The notes under the pieces: generated by a model
The model's database searches: none
Told to the model about the DNA's origin: nothing
The model's input: only the letters and a program-made list of their open reading frames with translations
NCBI GenBank assembly: GCA_046566095.1
Contig: JBKHXI010000089.1
Location: forward strand, 1-8,177
From: CAMPJU01 sp046566095
GTDB lineage: Bacteria > Pseudomonadota > Gammaproteobacteria > Xanthomonadales > Xanthomonadaceae
DNA: 8,177 nt
Direction: 5' to 3'
Shown here: positions 1-5,594 of the stretch, in pieces
How positions within the stretch are numbered: position 1 is the stretch's first letter
Layout: every line of letters begins with the position of its first letter
Made by a program: the position numbers and the translations under genes

Positions 1-1052
1 CCGAGCTGCGGCATCTCGTGGCGGGCGTAGCTCATCAGGCCGGACCAGGCATGCTCGATCCGCACGCCCTGCAGTTGCGGGAACACCTTCAGCATGTCGC
101 GGTAGAGCAGCCGTTCCACCTCCCGCGGGCTGCGCTCGCGGATCGAGATCCGCCCGCCCCACAGCAGCCGGGTGTCCGGCAAGGGACGGTAGTAGTCGAA
201 TGCGAAGCGGGTGTCGTAGACGGCCACGCGGGTGCGCATCGCCGACTCGAGCCGGTCGCCCAGCGGTTCGGTGACCATGACATAGCTGGCGATCGGCAGG
301 ATCGCGGCATCCACGCGCCTGTGCAGGCCGGCCAGGTAGCCGCCGCAGGCCAGGACCACGCGCCGGGCGCGCACGCTGGCCTGCGGGGTCCGCACCCGCC
401 AGCCGCCCTGCTCGCGGTGCAGGGCCACGGCCGGGCTCGCCTCGTGGATGCGCACGCCCAGGCCCTCGGCCGCGGCGGCGATGCCCAGGGCGTACTTGAG
501 CGGGTGGAAATGGAAGGCGCCGGGCTCGAACAGGCCGTCGGCATAGCGGTCGCTGGCCAGCAGCTCGCGCATGCGCCGGCGCGGGACCCATTGCCAGTCG
601 ACGCCGTACTGTTCCGACAGCAGGCGCTGGCGCCGGCGCAGGACGCCGGGGTCGCGGAACCAGTTCGCCCACAGCACGCCGGCGTCGACGCGCTCGCAGT
701 CGATGCCGTAGTCGCGGGTGCGGCGGCGCACCAGCTCGACCGCGTCGACGGTGCCGCGGTACAGGGCGCGGGCGCGCGCCGGGCCGAGGTCGCGCAGCAG
801 CCGGTCCTCGCCGCGCGAGAATCCGGCGAACACGAAGCCGCCGTTGCGGCCGGAAGCGCCGTGCCCCAGCTCCCTGGCCTCGAGCAGGACCACGTCGCGC
901 AGGCCGCGTTCGGCCAGCGACAGAGCGGTGCCGAGACCGGCGAAGCCGCCGCCGACCACGCAGGTGTCGCACTCGGCCGCGGCGGCCAGCGGCGGGCGCG
1001 GCACGGGCGGCGCGACGGTTGCGCGGTAATGGCTGACCGGTGGTCTGGACAT
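1..1052 (-). CDS. FAD-dependent oxidoreductase, DAO (DadA/PuuB/OrdL-like) family, 3' end cut by the window
   Basis: The minus-strand frame is open from an ATG at 1052 to the left edge, giving 350 complete codons and no stop, so the C-terminus lies outside. Seen: residues 31-50 carry the FAD/NAD dinucleotide fold motif VVGGGFAGLGTALSLAERG (G34, G36, G39), followed by the ribose-binding acidic residue E58 in LLEAR. GASGRNGG at 65-72 is the hallmark second FAD contact of the DAO family. Further on, VVLACGGY and the stretch PIASYVMVTEPL match the family's substrate-domain junction. Family knowledge: such enzymes oxidatively deaminate amines or amino acids (gamma-glutamylputrescine oxidase, D-amino acid dehydrogenase, glycine oxidase). 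Inference: a PuuB/OrdL-like amine oxidase is the best guess, but the substrate cannot be read from sequence. The ATG at 1052 has no obvious Shine-Dalgarno. An in-frame ATG at 1112 would add 20 residues but overlap the divergent gene; the 1052 start gives the usual N-terminal length for the family. Confidence 0.88.
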   Translation of the reverse strand, partial: MSRPPVSHYRATVAPPVPRPPLAAAAECDTCVVGGGFAGLGTALSLAERGLRDVVLLEARELGHGASGRNGGFVFAGFSRGEDRLLRDLGPARARALYRGTVDAVELVRRRTRDYGIDCERVDAGVLWANWFRDPGVLRRRQRLLSEQYGVDWQWVPRRRMRELLASDRYADGLFEPGAFHFHPLKYALGIAAAAEGLGVRIHEASPAVALHREQGGWRVRTPQASVRARRVVLACGGYLAGLHRRVDAAILPIASYVMVTEPLGDRLESAMRTRVAVYDTRFAFDYYRPLPDTRLLWGGRISIRERSPREVERLLYRDMLKVFPQLQGVRIEHAWSGLMSYARHEMPQL

Positions 1053-1089
1053 CGTGGAAGCGGCGCGCTGTGATGGCGGCGGACCGATC

Positions 1090-1103
1090 AGGGGAAGATC
1101 GTG
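1090..1103 (+). promoter_or_regulatory. Ribosome binding site deciding a GTG start
   Basis: AGGGGA at 1090-1095 followed by AGATC and then GTG at 1101. This is the clearest Shine-Dalgarno near the 5' end of this frame and selects GTG as the start of the small membrane protein gene; no in-frame ATG competes nearby. Confidence 0.6.
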
Positions 1104-1529
1104 GAAATCCATCGCGCCGACAAAGCCTATCGCACCCGCACCCTGCTGCTGCTGGGCGCCACCGCGGTCCTCTGCGCGGTGCTGCTCTGGCAGCTGCACG
1201 CCTGGCTGGGGACGCTGTCGCGCGACCTGGCCGCGAGCGATCCGGACACCGTGCGCTACTGGTTGCGGATGCTGCTGGCGGGCCTGGGCGTGGGACTGGC
1301 GCTGCCGGCGCTGGTGCTCGGGCTCGGGCTGCGGCGGGTGGCGCTGGAGTCGCGGATCGAGGGCCGCTTCCCGCCGCGGGGGTGGAAGACCCTGCGCGAC
1401 GTGCGGGTATTGCGCGATGCGGCCGCGCTGGCCTGGGCGCGCCGGACCGAACTGGCGGGCAGCGCCGCGATCGCGCTCGCCCTGGCCCTGCTGGCCTGGG
1501 CGGGCTGGGCCTGGGTGCGCTTCGGCTGA
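1101..1529 (+). CDS. Uncharacterised three-helix membrane protein, 142 aa
   Basis: The start is GTG at 1101, preceded by AGGGGA (1090-1095) at five bases spacing, and the stop is TGA at 1527. I do not recognise a named family. Seen: a short basic N-terminus (MEIHRADKAYRTRT), then three hydrophobic helices at about residues 15-33, 57-76 and 118-138. Between helices 2 and 3 is a charged cytosolic-looking loop of about 40 residues containing GRFPPRGWKTLRDVRVLRD, a proline/arginine motif that looks conserved rather than random. Codon use is strongly GC-ending, like the neighbours, which supports a real gene. It is divergent from the FAD oxidoreductase (48-bp gap) and convergent with galU, so it is probably its own transcript. 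It should be an inner-membrane protein; no catalytic residues or ligand sites are visible, and no function is assigned. Confidence 0.8.
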   Translation: MEIHRADKAYRTRTLLLLGATAVLCAVLLWQLHAWLGTLSRDLAASDPDTVRYWLRMLLAGLGVGLALPALVLGLGLRRVALESRIEGRFPPRGWKTLRDVRVLRDAAALAWARRTELAGSAAIALALALLAWAGWAWVRFG

Positions 1530-1567
1530 GTCGGCTGACCGGGCTGACCGGACTGATCGGATCGTTT
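1523..1567. repeat. Period-9 tandem repeat across a stop codon
   Basis: Four consecutive nine-base units start at 1523, 1532, 1541 and 1550: CGGCTGAGT, CGGCTGACC, GGGCTGACC and GGACTGATC. A degenerate fifth begins at 1559 with GGATCG. Because nine is a multiple of three, the stop of the membrane protein (TGA 1527-1529) recurs in the same frame at 1536, 1545 and 1554. This looks like local slippage expansion at the 3' end of the gene. Confidence 0.7.
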
Positions 1568-1632
1568 CGGCCGGCTGGACCGACGCGGCCGGTCCGGCCG
1601 TTCCCATCGATCCGGCCGGTTCCGCCGGCCGG
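1568..1632. repeat. Cluster of CCGGCCGG-type palindromes
   Basis: The core CGGCCGG or its complement occurs at 1568-1574, 1586-1592, 1594-1600, 1612-1619 and 1625-1632 (the last two as CCGGCCGG). The pair 1586-1592 and 1594-1600 forms a perfect 7-bp inverted repeat around a single T. The cluster sits in the convergent gap between the membrane protein gene and galU, and codes for nothing I can support. Confidence 0.65.
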
Positions 1633-1655
1633 TCGATCCGACCGGATCGACCGGC
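1628..1655. repeat. Perfect 13-bp inverted repeat, possible bidirectional terminator
   Basis: The left arm GCCGGTCGATCCG (1628-1640) and the right arm CGGATCGACCGGC (1643-1655) are exact reverse complements separated by two bases (AC). On either strand the transcript would fold into a long GC-rich stem, with the innermost pairs opening to make the loop. It lies between two genes that converge, a usual place for a bidirectional terminator. There is no T-run on either side, so intrinsic termination in the strict E. coli sense is not shown; Rho-assisted termination, mRNA 3'-end protection or a protein-binding palindrome are alternatives. Confidence 0.6.
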
Positions 1656-1694
1656 GCACCGGACGCGCACGCCGCCGGTCGCCGCAAGGCCGCG

Positions 1695-1719
1695 GGCGAT
1701 CGCTGCGCGGGCGATCGCC
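1695..1719 (-). terminator. Hairpin directly after the galU stop
   Basis: GGCGATCGC (1695-1703) and GCGATCGCC (1711-1719) form a perfect 9-bp stem around the seven-base loop TGCGCGG, beginning one base past the galU stop codon (1721-1723). The same ten bases, GGGCGATCGC, also occur as a direct repeat at 1694-1703 and 1709-1718. The position fits a terminator or 3'-end stabiliser for the lapA-galU transcript. There is no T-run after the stem, so the terminator call is tentative. Confidence 0.4.
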
Positions 1720-1720
1720 G

Positions 1721-2647
1721 TCAGGCCAGTTCCGCGACCCCGAGTTCGCGCAGGGCATCCTCCATCATCCCGCGCGCCGCGTCGCTGAGCTTCTCGTGGT
1801 CGAGCGCATAGCGGATCGTGGCCTCGATCAGGCCCAGGTGGGTCCCGCAGTCGAAACGGGTGCCCTGGAAACGGAAGGCGTTGACGGTCTGCTCGCGCAG
1901 CAGCGCGGCGATCGCATCGGTCAGCTGGATCTCGCCGCCGGCGCCGGGCGCCGTCGACTCCAGCAGCGCGAAGATGCGCGGGTCCAGCACGTAGCGGCCG
2001 ACCACCGCCAGGGTGCTCGGCGCCTGGTCCGGCGCCGGCTTCTCCACCATCGCGGTGATCGGGCCCTGGCGGCCGTCGAAGGCGCCGGTGGCGACGATGC
2101 CGTAGCTGCCGGTCTGCTCGCGCGGCACGTCCTGGACCGCGATCACGCTGGCGCCGGAGGCCTCGGCCGCGTCGGCCATCTGCTTCAGGGCGCCTGGCCC
2201 GGCACGGTTCCAGATCAGGTCGTCCGGCAGTATCACCGCGAACGGCTCGTCGCCTACCACGGGTCTGGCGCACAGCACCGCGTGGCCGAGGCCGAGGGCC
2301 TCGGCCTGGGTCACGAACACCGCCCGCACCCCCTCCGGAAGCACGTTGCGCACCAGTTCCAGCTGCTCGCGCTTGCCGGCGCGTTCGAGCTTCTGCTCGA
2401 GTTCGTAGGCCTTGTCGAAATAGTCGGCCACCGCGTGCTTGTAGCGGTTGGTGACGAACACCAGGGTGTCGCAGCCGGCCTCGATCGCCTCGTCCACGGC
2501 GTACTGGATCAGCGGCCGGTCGACGATCGGCAGCATCTCCTTGGGCACGGTCTTGGTGGCCGGCAGGAAGCGGGTGCCGAGCCCGGCGACGGGGAACACG
2601 GCCTTGCGGATGCGGCGGCGCGGGCGCGCGGCAGGATCCTGCGCCAT
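1721..2647 (-). CDS. galU: UTP-glucose-1-phosphate uridylyltransferase
   Basis: This 308-residue protein, the normal length for GalU, makes UDP-glucose and pyrophosphate from UTP and glucose-1-phosphate in the cytosol. UDP-glucose feeds LPS core, exopolysaccharide and, through UDP-glucuronate or UDP-galactose, other surface sugars. Seen: the nucleotide-binding loop and sugar-1-phosphate motif VAGLGTRFLPATKTVPKEML at 20-39; GLGHAV at 119-124; the metal-binding region ILPDDL at 139-144; the VEKP motif with its active-site lysine K203 at 201-204; GGEIQLTDAI at 237-246; and DCGTHLGLIEATIRYAL at 266-282. The N-terminus is slightly extended and basic (PRRRIRK). The ATG at 2647 overlaps the upstream dehydratase stop by one base (TGATG) and has AGGAAG at 2653-2658 (five-base spacing), so translation is probably coupled. 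It is the last gene of the operon, with a hairpin one base past its stop. Paralogues such as RfbA or GlmU are excluded by the GalU-specific motifs. Confidence 0.97.
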   Translation of the reverse strand: MAQDPAARPRRRIRKAVFPVAGLGTRFLPATKTVPKEMLPIVDRPLIQYAVDEAIEAGCDTLVFVTNRYKHAVADYFDKAYELEQKLERAGKREQLELVRNVLPEGVRAVFVTQAEALGLGHAVLCARPVVGDEPFAVILPDDLIWNRAGPGALKQMADAAEASGASVIAVQDVPREQTGSYGIVATGAFDGRQGPITAMVEKPAPDQAPSTLAVVGRYVLDPRIFALLESTAPGAGGEIQLTDAIAALLREQTVNAFRFQGTRFDCGTHLGLIEATIRYALDHEKLSDAARGMMEDALRELGVAELA

Positions 2648-4560
2648 CAGATCTTCCTGGCCAGCCGCGCCGGGAAAGCGACCACGGTGGCCCCGGCCGC
2701 ACCCTCCTCGCGCGCGGCGCCGGGCGCGAACTCGGGCACGGCCGCCCGCAGCTGCCCTTCCAGCGCCACCGTGTCGTAGGCGGCGCAGGCCGCGCGCATC
2801 TCCCGCAGCGCCGACAGCACCGATTCGCCGGCCACGCCGCGCGGATCGGCCTGCAGGATCTGCGGATGCGCGGTCGGACGATAGGACTCGTCGGCGTGGA
2901 ACAGGGTCTCGTGCAGCTTCTCGCCGGGCCGCAGGCCGGTGTAGGTGATCGCGATGTCGCGTCCCGGGGTCTTGCCGGCCAGCCGGATCATCTGCTCGGC
3001 CAGTACCCGGATCGGCACCGGCTCGCCCATGTCCAGGGTGTAGATCGCCTCGTGGGAGCCGATCGCCGAGGCCTGCAGGATCAGCTGGCAGGCCTCCGGG
3101 ATGGTCATGAAGAAGCGGGTCACCTCCGGATCGGTGACCGTCACCGGCCCGCCGGCGCGGATCTGCTCGCGGAACAGCGGCACCACGCTGCCGGCCGAAT
3201 CGAGCACGTTGCCGAAGCGCACGGTCACGAAGCGGGTGGTCCGGGTGTTGCGGTCGGCCAGCGCCTGGCAGGCGATCTCGGCCAGCCGCTTGGTCGCGCC
3301 GAGCACGTTGACCGGGTCCACCGCCTTGTCGGTGGAGATCAGCACGAAGGTGCCGATGCCGGCGCTGCGGCAGGCGCGCGCGACCGTCTCGGTCGCCAGC
3401 ACGTTGTTGCGCACCGCCTCGCGCAGCTGGGTCTCGAGCAGGGGCACCTGCTTGTAGGCGGCGGCATGGAACACCGCTTCCGGGACCGCGGCCGCCAGCG
3501 CATGGGCGATCACCGCCGGGTCGCCGCAGTCGCCGAGCACCGGCACGCATTCGATGTCGGGGAAATCGCGGCGCAGCTCGGCCTCGGTCGTGGTCAGCGC
3601 CAGCTCGTCGATCTCCAGCAGCGCGATGCGGCGCGCGCCGTGGCGCGCGCACTGCCGGCACAGTTCGGCGCCGATCGAGCCGCCGGCGCCGGTCACCAGC
3701 ACCGAGCGCCCGCCCAGCCATTCGCGGATCGCCTTCCAGTCCGGCAGTACCGGCTTGCGGCCGAGCAGGTCCTCGATCGCCACCTTCTTGAGCTGGCCGG
3801 GCAGCGAGCGCCCCTCCAGCACGTCGCGCAGCTTGGGCACCATCCGGAACGGCAGCCCGGTGCGCTCGCAGGCCTGCACGATCCGCTGCAGCTCGGTGGC
3901 GTCGGCCGAGGGAATGGCGATGACCAGCAGCTTGGCGGCGGTCTCGCGCGCGATCTCGGCGGCCTCGGCGATCCGCCCCAGCACCGGAATCCCCTGGACC
4001 TTGCTGCCGCGCAGGCGCCGGGCGTCGTCCAGGAAGCCGACCGGCTGGTAGGCGCCGGTGCGGCGCATGTCCCGGACCAGGGTCTCGCCGGCCTGCCCCG
4101 CGCCGACGATGAGCACCCGCACCGCGTTCTCCCGGTCCCCGCGGCGGCCGTCCTTCCAGGCGCGGTAGAGCAGCCGCGGCATGCCCAGCATGCCGGTGAG
4201 CACGAACGGATACAGCAGCAGCACCACCCGCGACACCAGCTCCAGGCGGTTGTACATCACCAGCGCCAGGGAGATCAGCACCAGCCCCAGCACGCAGGCC
4301 TTGACGATGTTCCACAGGTCCGGGACGCTGGCGAAGCGCCACAGCCCGCGGTACAGGCCAACCTGCCAGAACACCAGCCCCTGGGCGACCAGCACGATCG
4401 CCATCTCGGTCGACCACAGCGGCAGCGCCGGCGGGTCCGGAGCCAGGGAATAGCGGAACTGGTGCAGCCCGATCCAGCACAGCCAGACCATCACCAGATC
4501 GTGCGCGACCACCGCCCAGCGCGGCAGATTGCTGGCCCACAGATCGCGCAACGAACTCAT
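2647..4560 (-). CDS. WbpM/CapD-type nucleotide-sugar 4,6-dehydratase, membrane-anchored
   Basis: The protein is 637 residues, typical of the large WbpM/PglF class. Family role: conversion of UDP-GlcNAc to UDP-4-keto-6-deoxy-GlcNAc, the first step to amino-deoxy sugars of O-antigen or glycans. Seen: about four N-terminal membrane helices in residues 15-130; a first Rossmann domain with VGAGQAGE (152-159); and the SDR catalytic domain with VTGAGGSIG (289-297). The active-site stretch is STDKAVDPVNVLGATK (409-424), then VRFGNVLDSAGSV (447-459), TRFFMTIPEACQLILQA (481-497) and LRPGEKLHE (543-551). Oddity: residue 420 is Leu (codon CTC), where WbpM homologues have Met and short FlaA1-type enzymes have Tyr; S409, D411, K412 and K424 are intact. 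The start at 4560 overlaps the upstream stop as ATGA and has GGAG at 4569-4572 with eight-base spacing. A further upstream in-frame ATG at 4638 adds 26 residues unlike the family and is not used here. The exact sugar substrate is inferred, not shown. Confidence 0.93.
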   Translation of the reverse strand: MSSLRDLWASNLPRWAVVAHDLVMVWLCWIGLHQFRYSLAPDPPALPLWSTEMAIVLVAQGLVFWQVGLYRGLWRFASVPDLWNIVKACVLGLVLISLALVMYNRLELVSRVVLLLYPFVLTGMLGMPRLLYRAWKDGRRGDRENAVRVLIVGAGQAGETLVRDMRRTGAYQPVGFLDDARRLRGSKVQGIPVLGRIAEAAEIARETAAKLLVIAIPSADATELQRIVQACERTGLPFRMVPKLRDVLEGRSLPGQLKKVAIEDLLGRKPVLPDWKAIREWLGGRSVLVTGAGGSIGAELCRQCARHGARRIALLEIDELALTTTEAELRRDFPDIECVPVLGDCGDPAVIAHALAAAVPEAVFHAAAYKQVPLLETQLREAVRNNVLATETVARACRSAGIGTFVLISTDKAVDPVNVLGATKRLAEIACQALADRNTRTTRFVTVRFGNVLDSAGSVVPLFREQIRAGGPVTVTDPEVTRFFMTIPEACQLILQASAIGSHEAIYTLDMGEPVPIRVLAEQMIRLAGKTPGRDIAITYTGLRPGEKLHETLFHADESYRPTAHPQILQADPRGVAGESVLSALREMRAACAAYDTVALEGQLRAAVPEFAPGAAREEGAAGATVVAFPARLARKI

Positions 4561-5594
4561 TCCCTGTTCTCCACTTCCCGCGGCAAGTCGCGCGCGCGCC
4601 GGATCAGGAACCAGAGCACCGCGCCCGACGCATACCACGCCGGTAACGAAATACTAATGGAAGTGAAGGAAAAGTCACGGCCCGACATCAGGATCGCCAG
4701 CGGACACAGGGTCCATAGCGCATAAAGGGCAGTCACCGGCCCATGCCGGCCAATCCGCCGCGCGAGCAGCTGGTAGCCGTGCTCCACGTGCGGGGCCCAC
4801 CAGCGCTCGCCGCGCAGCATCCGGCGTCCGAGGGTGAGCCCGGCGTCGAGCAGGAAGGCCGACGGCAGCAGCAGCAGCAGCCAGGCGCCGGCCCCGTCGG
4901 CCCCCGCCAGCGCCGCCGCCAGCAGGGCCCCCAGCGCGAAGCCCAGGCTGCCGCTGCCGGCATCGCCCAGGAAGATCCGCGCGCGCGGCAGGTTCCAGGG
5001 CAGGAACCCGGCGCAGGCGGCGAGCAGCGCCAGCGCGAGCCACCACCACGCGCCGGTCGCCCAGAGCGCGATCCCGGCCGCGACCAGGAGCGCCTGGCTG
5101 GCGGCGATCCCGTCGATGCCGTCCATGAAGTTCCAGACGTTGGTCAGCGCCAGCGGAGCCAGGAACGCCAGCGCCACCGCCCATGCGGCGGCGCCGTCCG
5201 CGGCCAGCGCCAGGGCGAACGCCGCGCTCGCCAGCACATGCGCGGCCAGCCGCTTCCAGGGCGCCACCGGGCGATGGTCGTCGAGCCAGCCGCTGCCGCC
5301 GACCAGCGCCAGGCCAGCGGCGAAGGCCAGCACCGGCAGCAGCCCGGACCCGCCGCCGGCATGGGCCCGCCAGGCCAGCCACAGCGAAGCCAGCAGCAGG
5401 GCGGCGAGGACGGCGACGCCGCCCCCGCGCGGGGTGGGCGCCGCGTGGCTGCGGCGCGCGCCGGGTTGGTCCAGCAGGCGCCTGCGCAGGGCGTAGCGCC
5501 GCGCCAGCCAGGTGCCCCCCAGGCCGATCGACAGGTGCAGCAGCAGCCACCCGGCCAGGCCCGGGGCGGACCAGGACAGCTCAGACCACGGCAT
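4557..5594 (-). CDS. WecA/WbpL-like undecaprenyl-phosphate sugar-1-phosphate transferase (glycosyltransferase family 4)
   Basis: This 345-residue polytopic inner-membrane protein has about ten hydrophobic helices. Family role: transfer of a HexNAc-1-phosphate from a UDP-sugar to undecaprenyl phosphate, which starts O-antigen or related polymer synthesis. Seen: SHAAPTPRGGGV at 49-60; the Asp-Asp motif GWLDDHRPV at 102-110 (D105, D106); NVWNFMDGIDG at 152-162; RIFLGDAGSGSLGF at 206-219; and the cytosolic HVEHGYQ at 269-275, the His motif seen in WecA/WbpL/TagO. MraY is less likely because the protein lies outside a division cluster and pairs with a WbpM-type dehydratase, as wbpL does with wbpM in Pseudomonas. 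The ATG at 5594 overlaps the lapB stop by 14 bp and has no Shine-Dalgarno, so it probably depends on ribosomes finishing lapB. An AT-rich patch (about 4643-4677) encodes DFSFTSISISLP with codons rare in this DNA. The donor sugar is unknown. Confidence 0.92.
   Translation of the reverse strand: MPWSELSWSAPGLAGWLLLHLSIGLGGTWLARRYALRRRLLDQPGARRSHAAPTPRGGGVAVLAALLLASLWLAWRAHAGGGSGLLPVLAFAAGLALVGGSGWLDDHRPVAPWKRLAAHVLASAAFALALAADGAAAWAVALAFLAPLALTNVWNFMDGIDGIAASQALLVAAGIALWATGAWWWLALALLAACAGFLPWNLPRARIFLGDAGSGSLGFALGALLAAALAGADGAGAWLLLLLPSAFLLDAGLTLGRRMLRGERWWAPHVEHGYQLLARRIGRHGPVTALYALWTLCPLAILMSGRDFSFTSISISLPAWYASGAVLWFLIRRARDLPREVENRE
4558..4572 (-). promoter_or_regulatory. Shine-Dalgarno embedded in the upstream gene's last codons
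   Basis: On the minus strand the string GTGGAGAACAGGGAATGA is both the end of the sugar transferase (V-E-N-R-E-stop) and the initiation region of the dehydratase. GGAG lies at 4572-4569 and ATG at 4560, eight bases apart. It fixes the dehydratase start at 4560 and suggests stop-start coupled translation. Confidence 0.6.
4651..4678 (-). promoter_or_regulatory. Possible internal sigma-70-like promoter upstream of the dehydratase gene
   Basis: Within the 3' part of the sugar transferase gene, the minus strand reads GTGACT (4678-4673; four of six matches to TTGACA), a 16-base spacer, then TAGTAT (4656-4651; four of six to TATAAT). It sits about 90 bases before the dehydratase start and coincides with the most AT-rich stretch of the surrounding genes. 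This is a motif match only; no transcription evidence is available. Confidence 0.25.

Noticed and set aside
89..544. Minus-strand 151-codon open frame near the left edge
   Set aside because: It is a frame-shifted shadow of the FAD oxidoreductase, whose true frame carries the dinucleotide-fold and GASGRNGG motifs through the same DNA.
1053..1112. Upstream in-frame ATG at 1112 as the start of the FAD oxidoreductase
   Set aside because: It would add 20 residues unlike family N-termini, overlap the start of the divergent gene and has no better ribosome binding site; 1052 is preferred, though not proven.
1530..1720. CRISPR array or insertion-sequence remnant in the convergent spacer
   Set aside because: The repeats are 7-13 bp, overlapping and palindromic, with no regular unique spacers. 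No transposase fragment or target-site duplication is seen.
1040..2779. Long plus-strand open frame across the convergent spacer and opposite galU
   Set aside because: It overlaps the real membrane protein in another frame, runs antisense to galU, and its translation is low-complexity Arg/Gly/Ala/Pro. Such frames are normal in very GC-rich DNA.
4561..4638. Upstream start at 4638 for the dehydratase
   Set aside because: The 26 extra residues do not resemble the family. The start at 4560 has a well-spaced GGAG and the ATGA overlap seen at other junctions.
2866..4725. 619-codon plus-strand open frame opposite the dehydratase gene
   Set aside because: The opposite strand encodes a full WbpM-type protein with all domains. 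The antisense translation is His/Gln/Ala-rich with no motif, the usual mirror of GC-biased codons.
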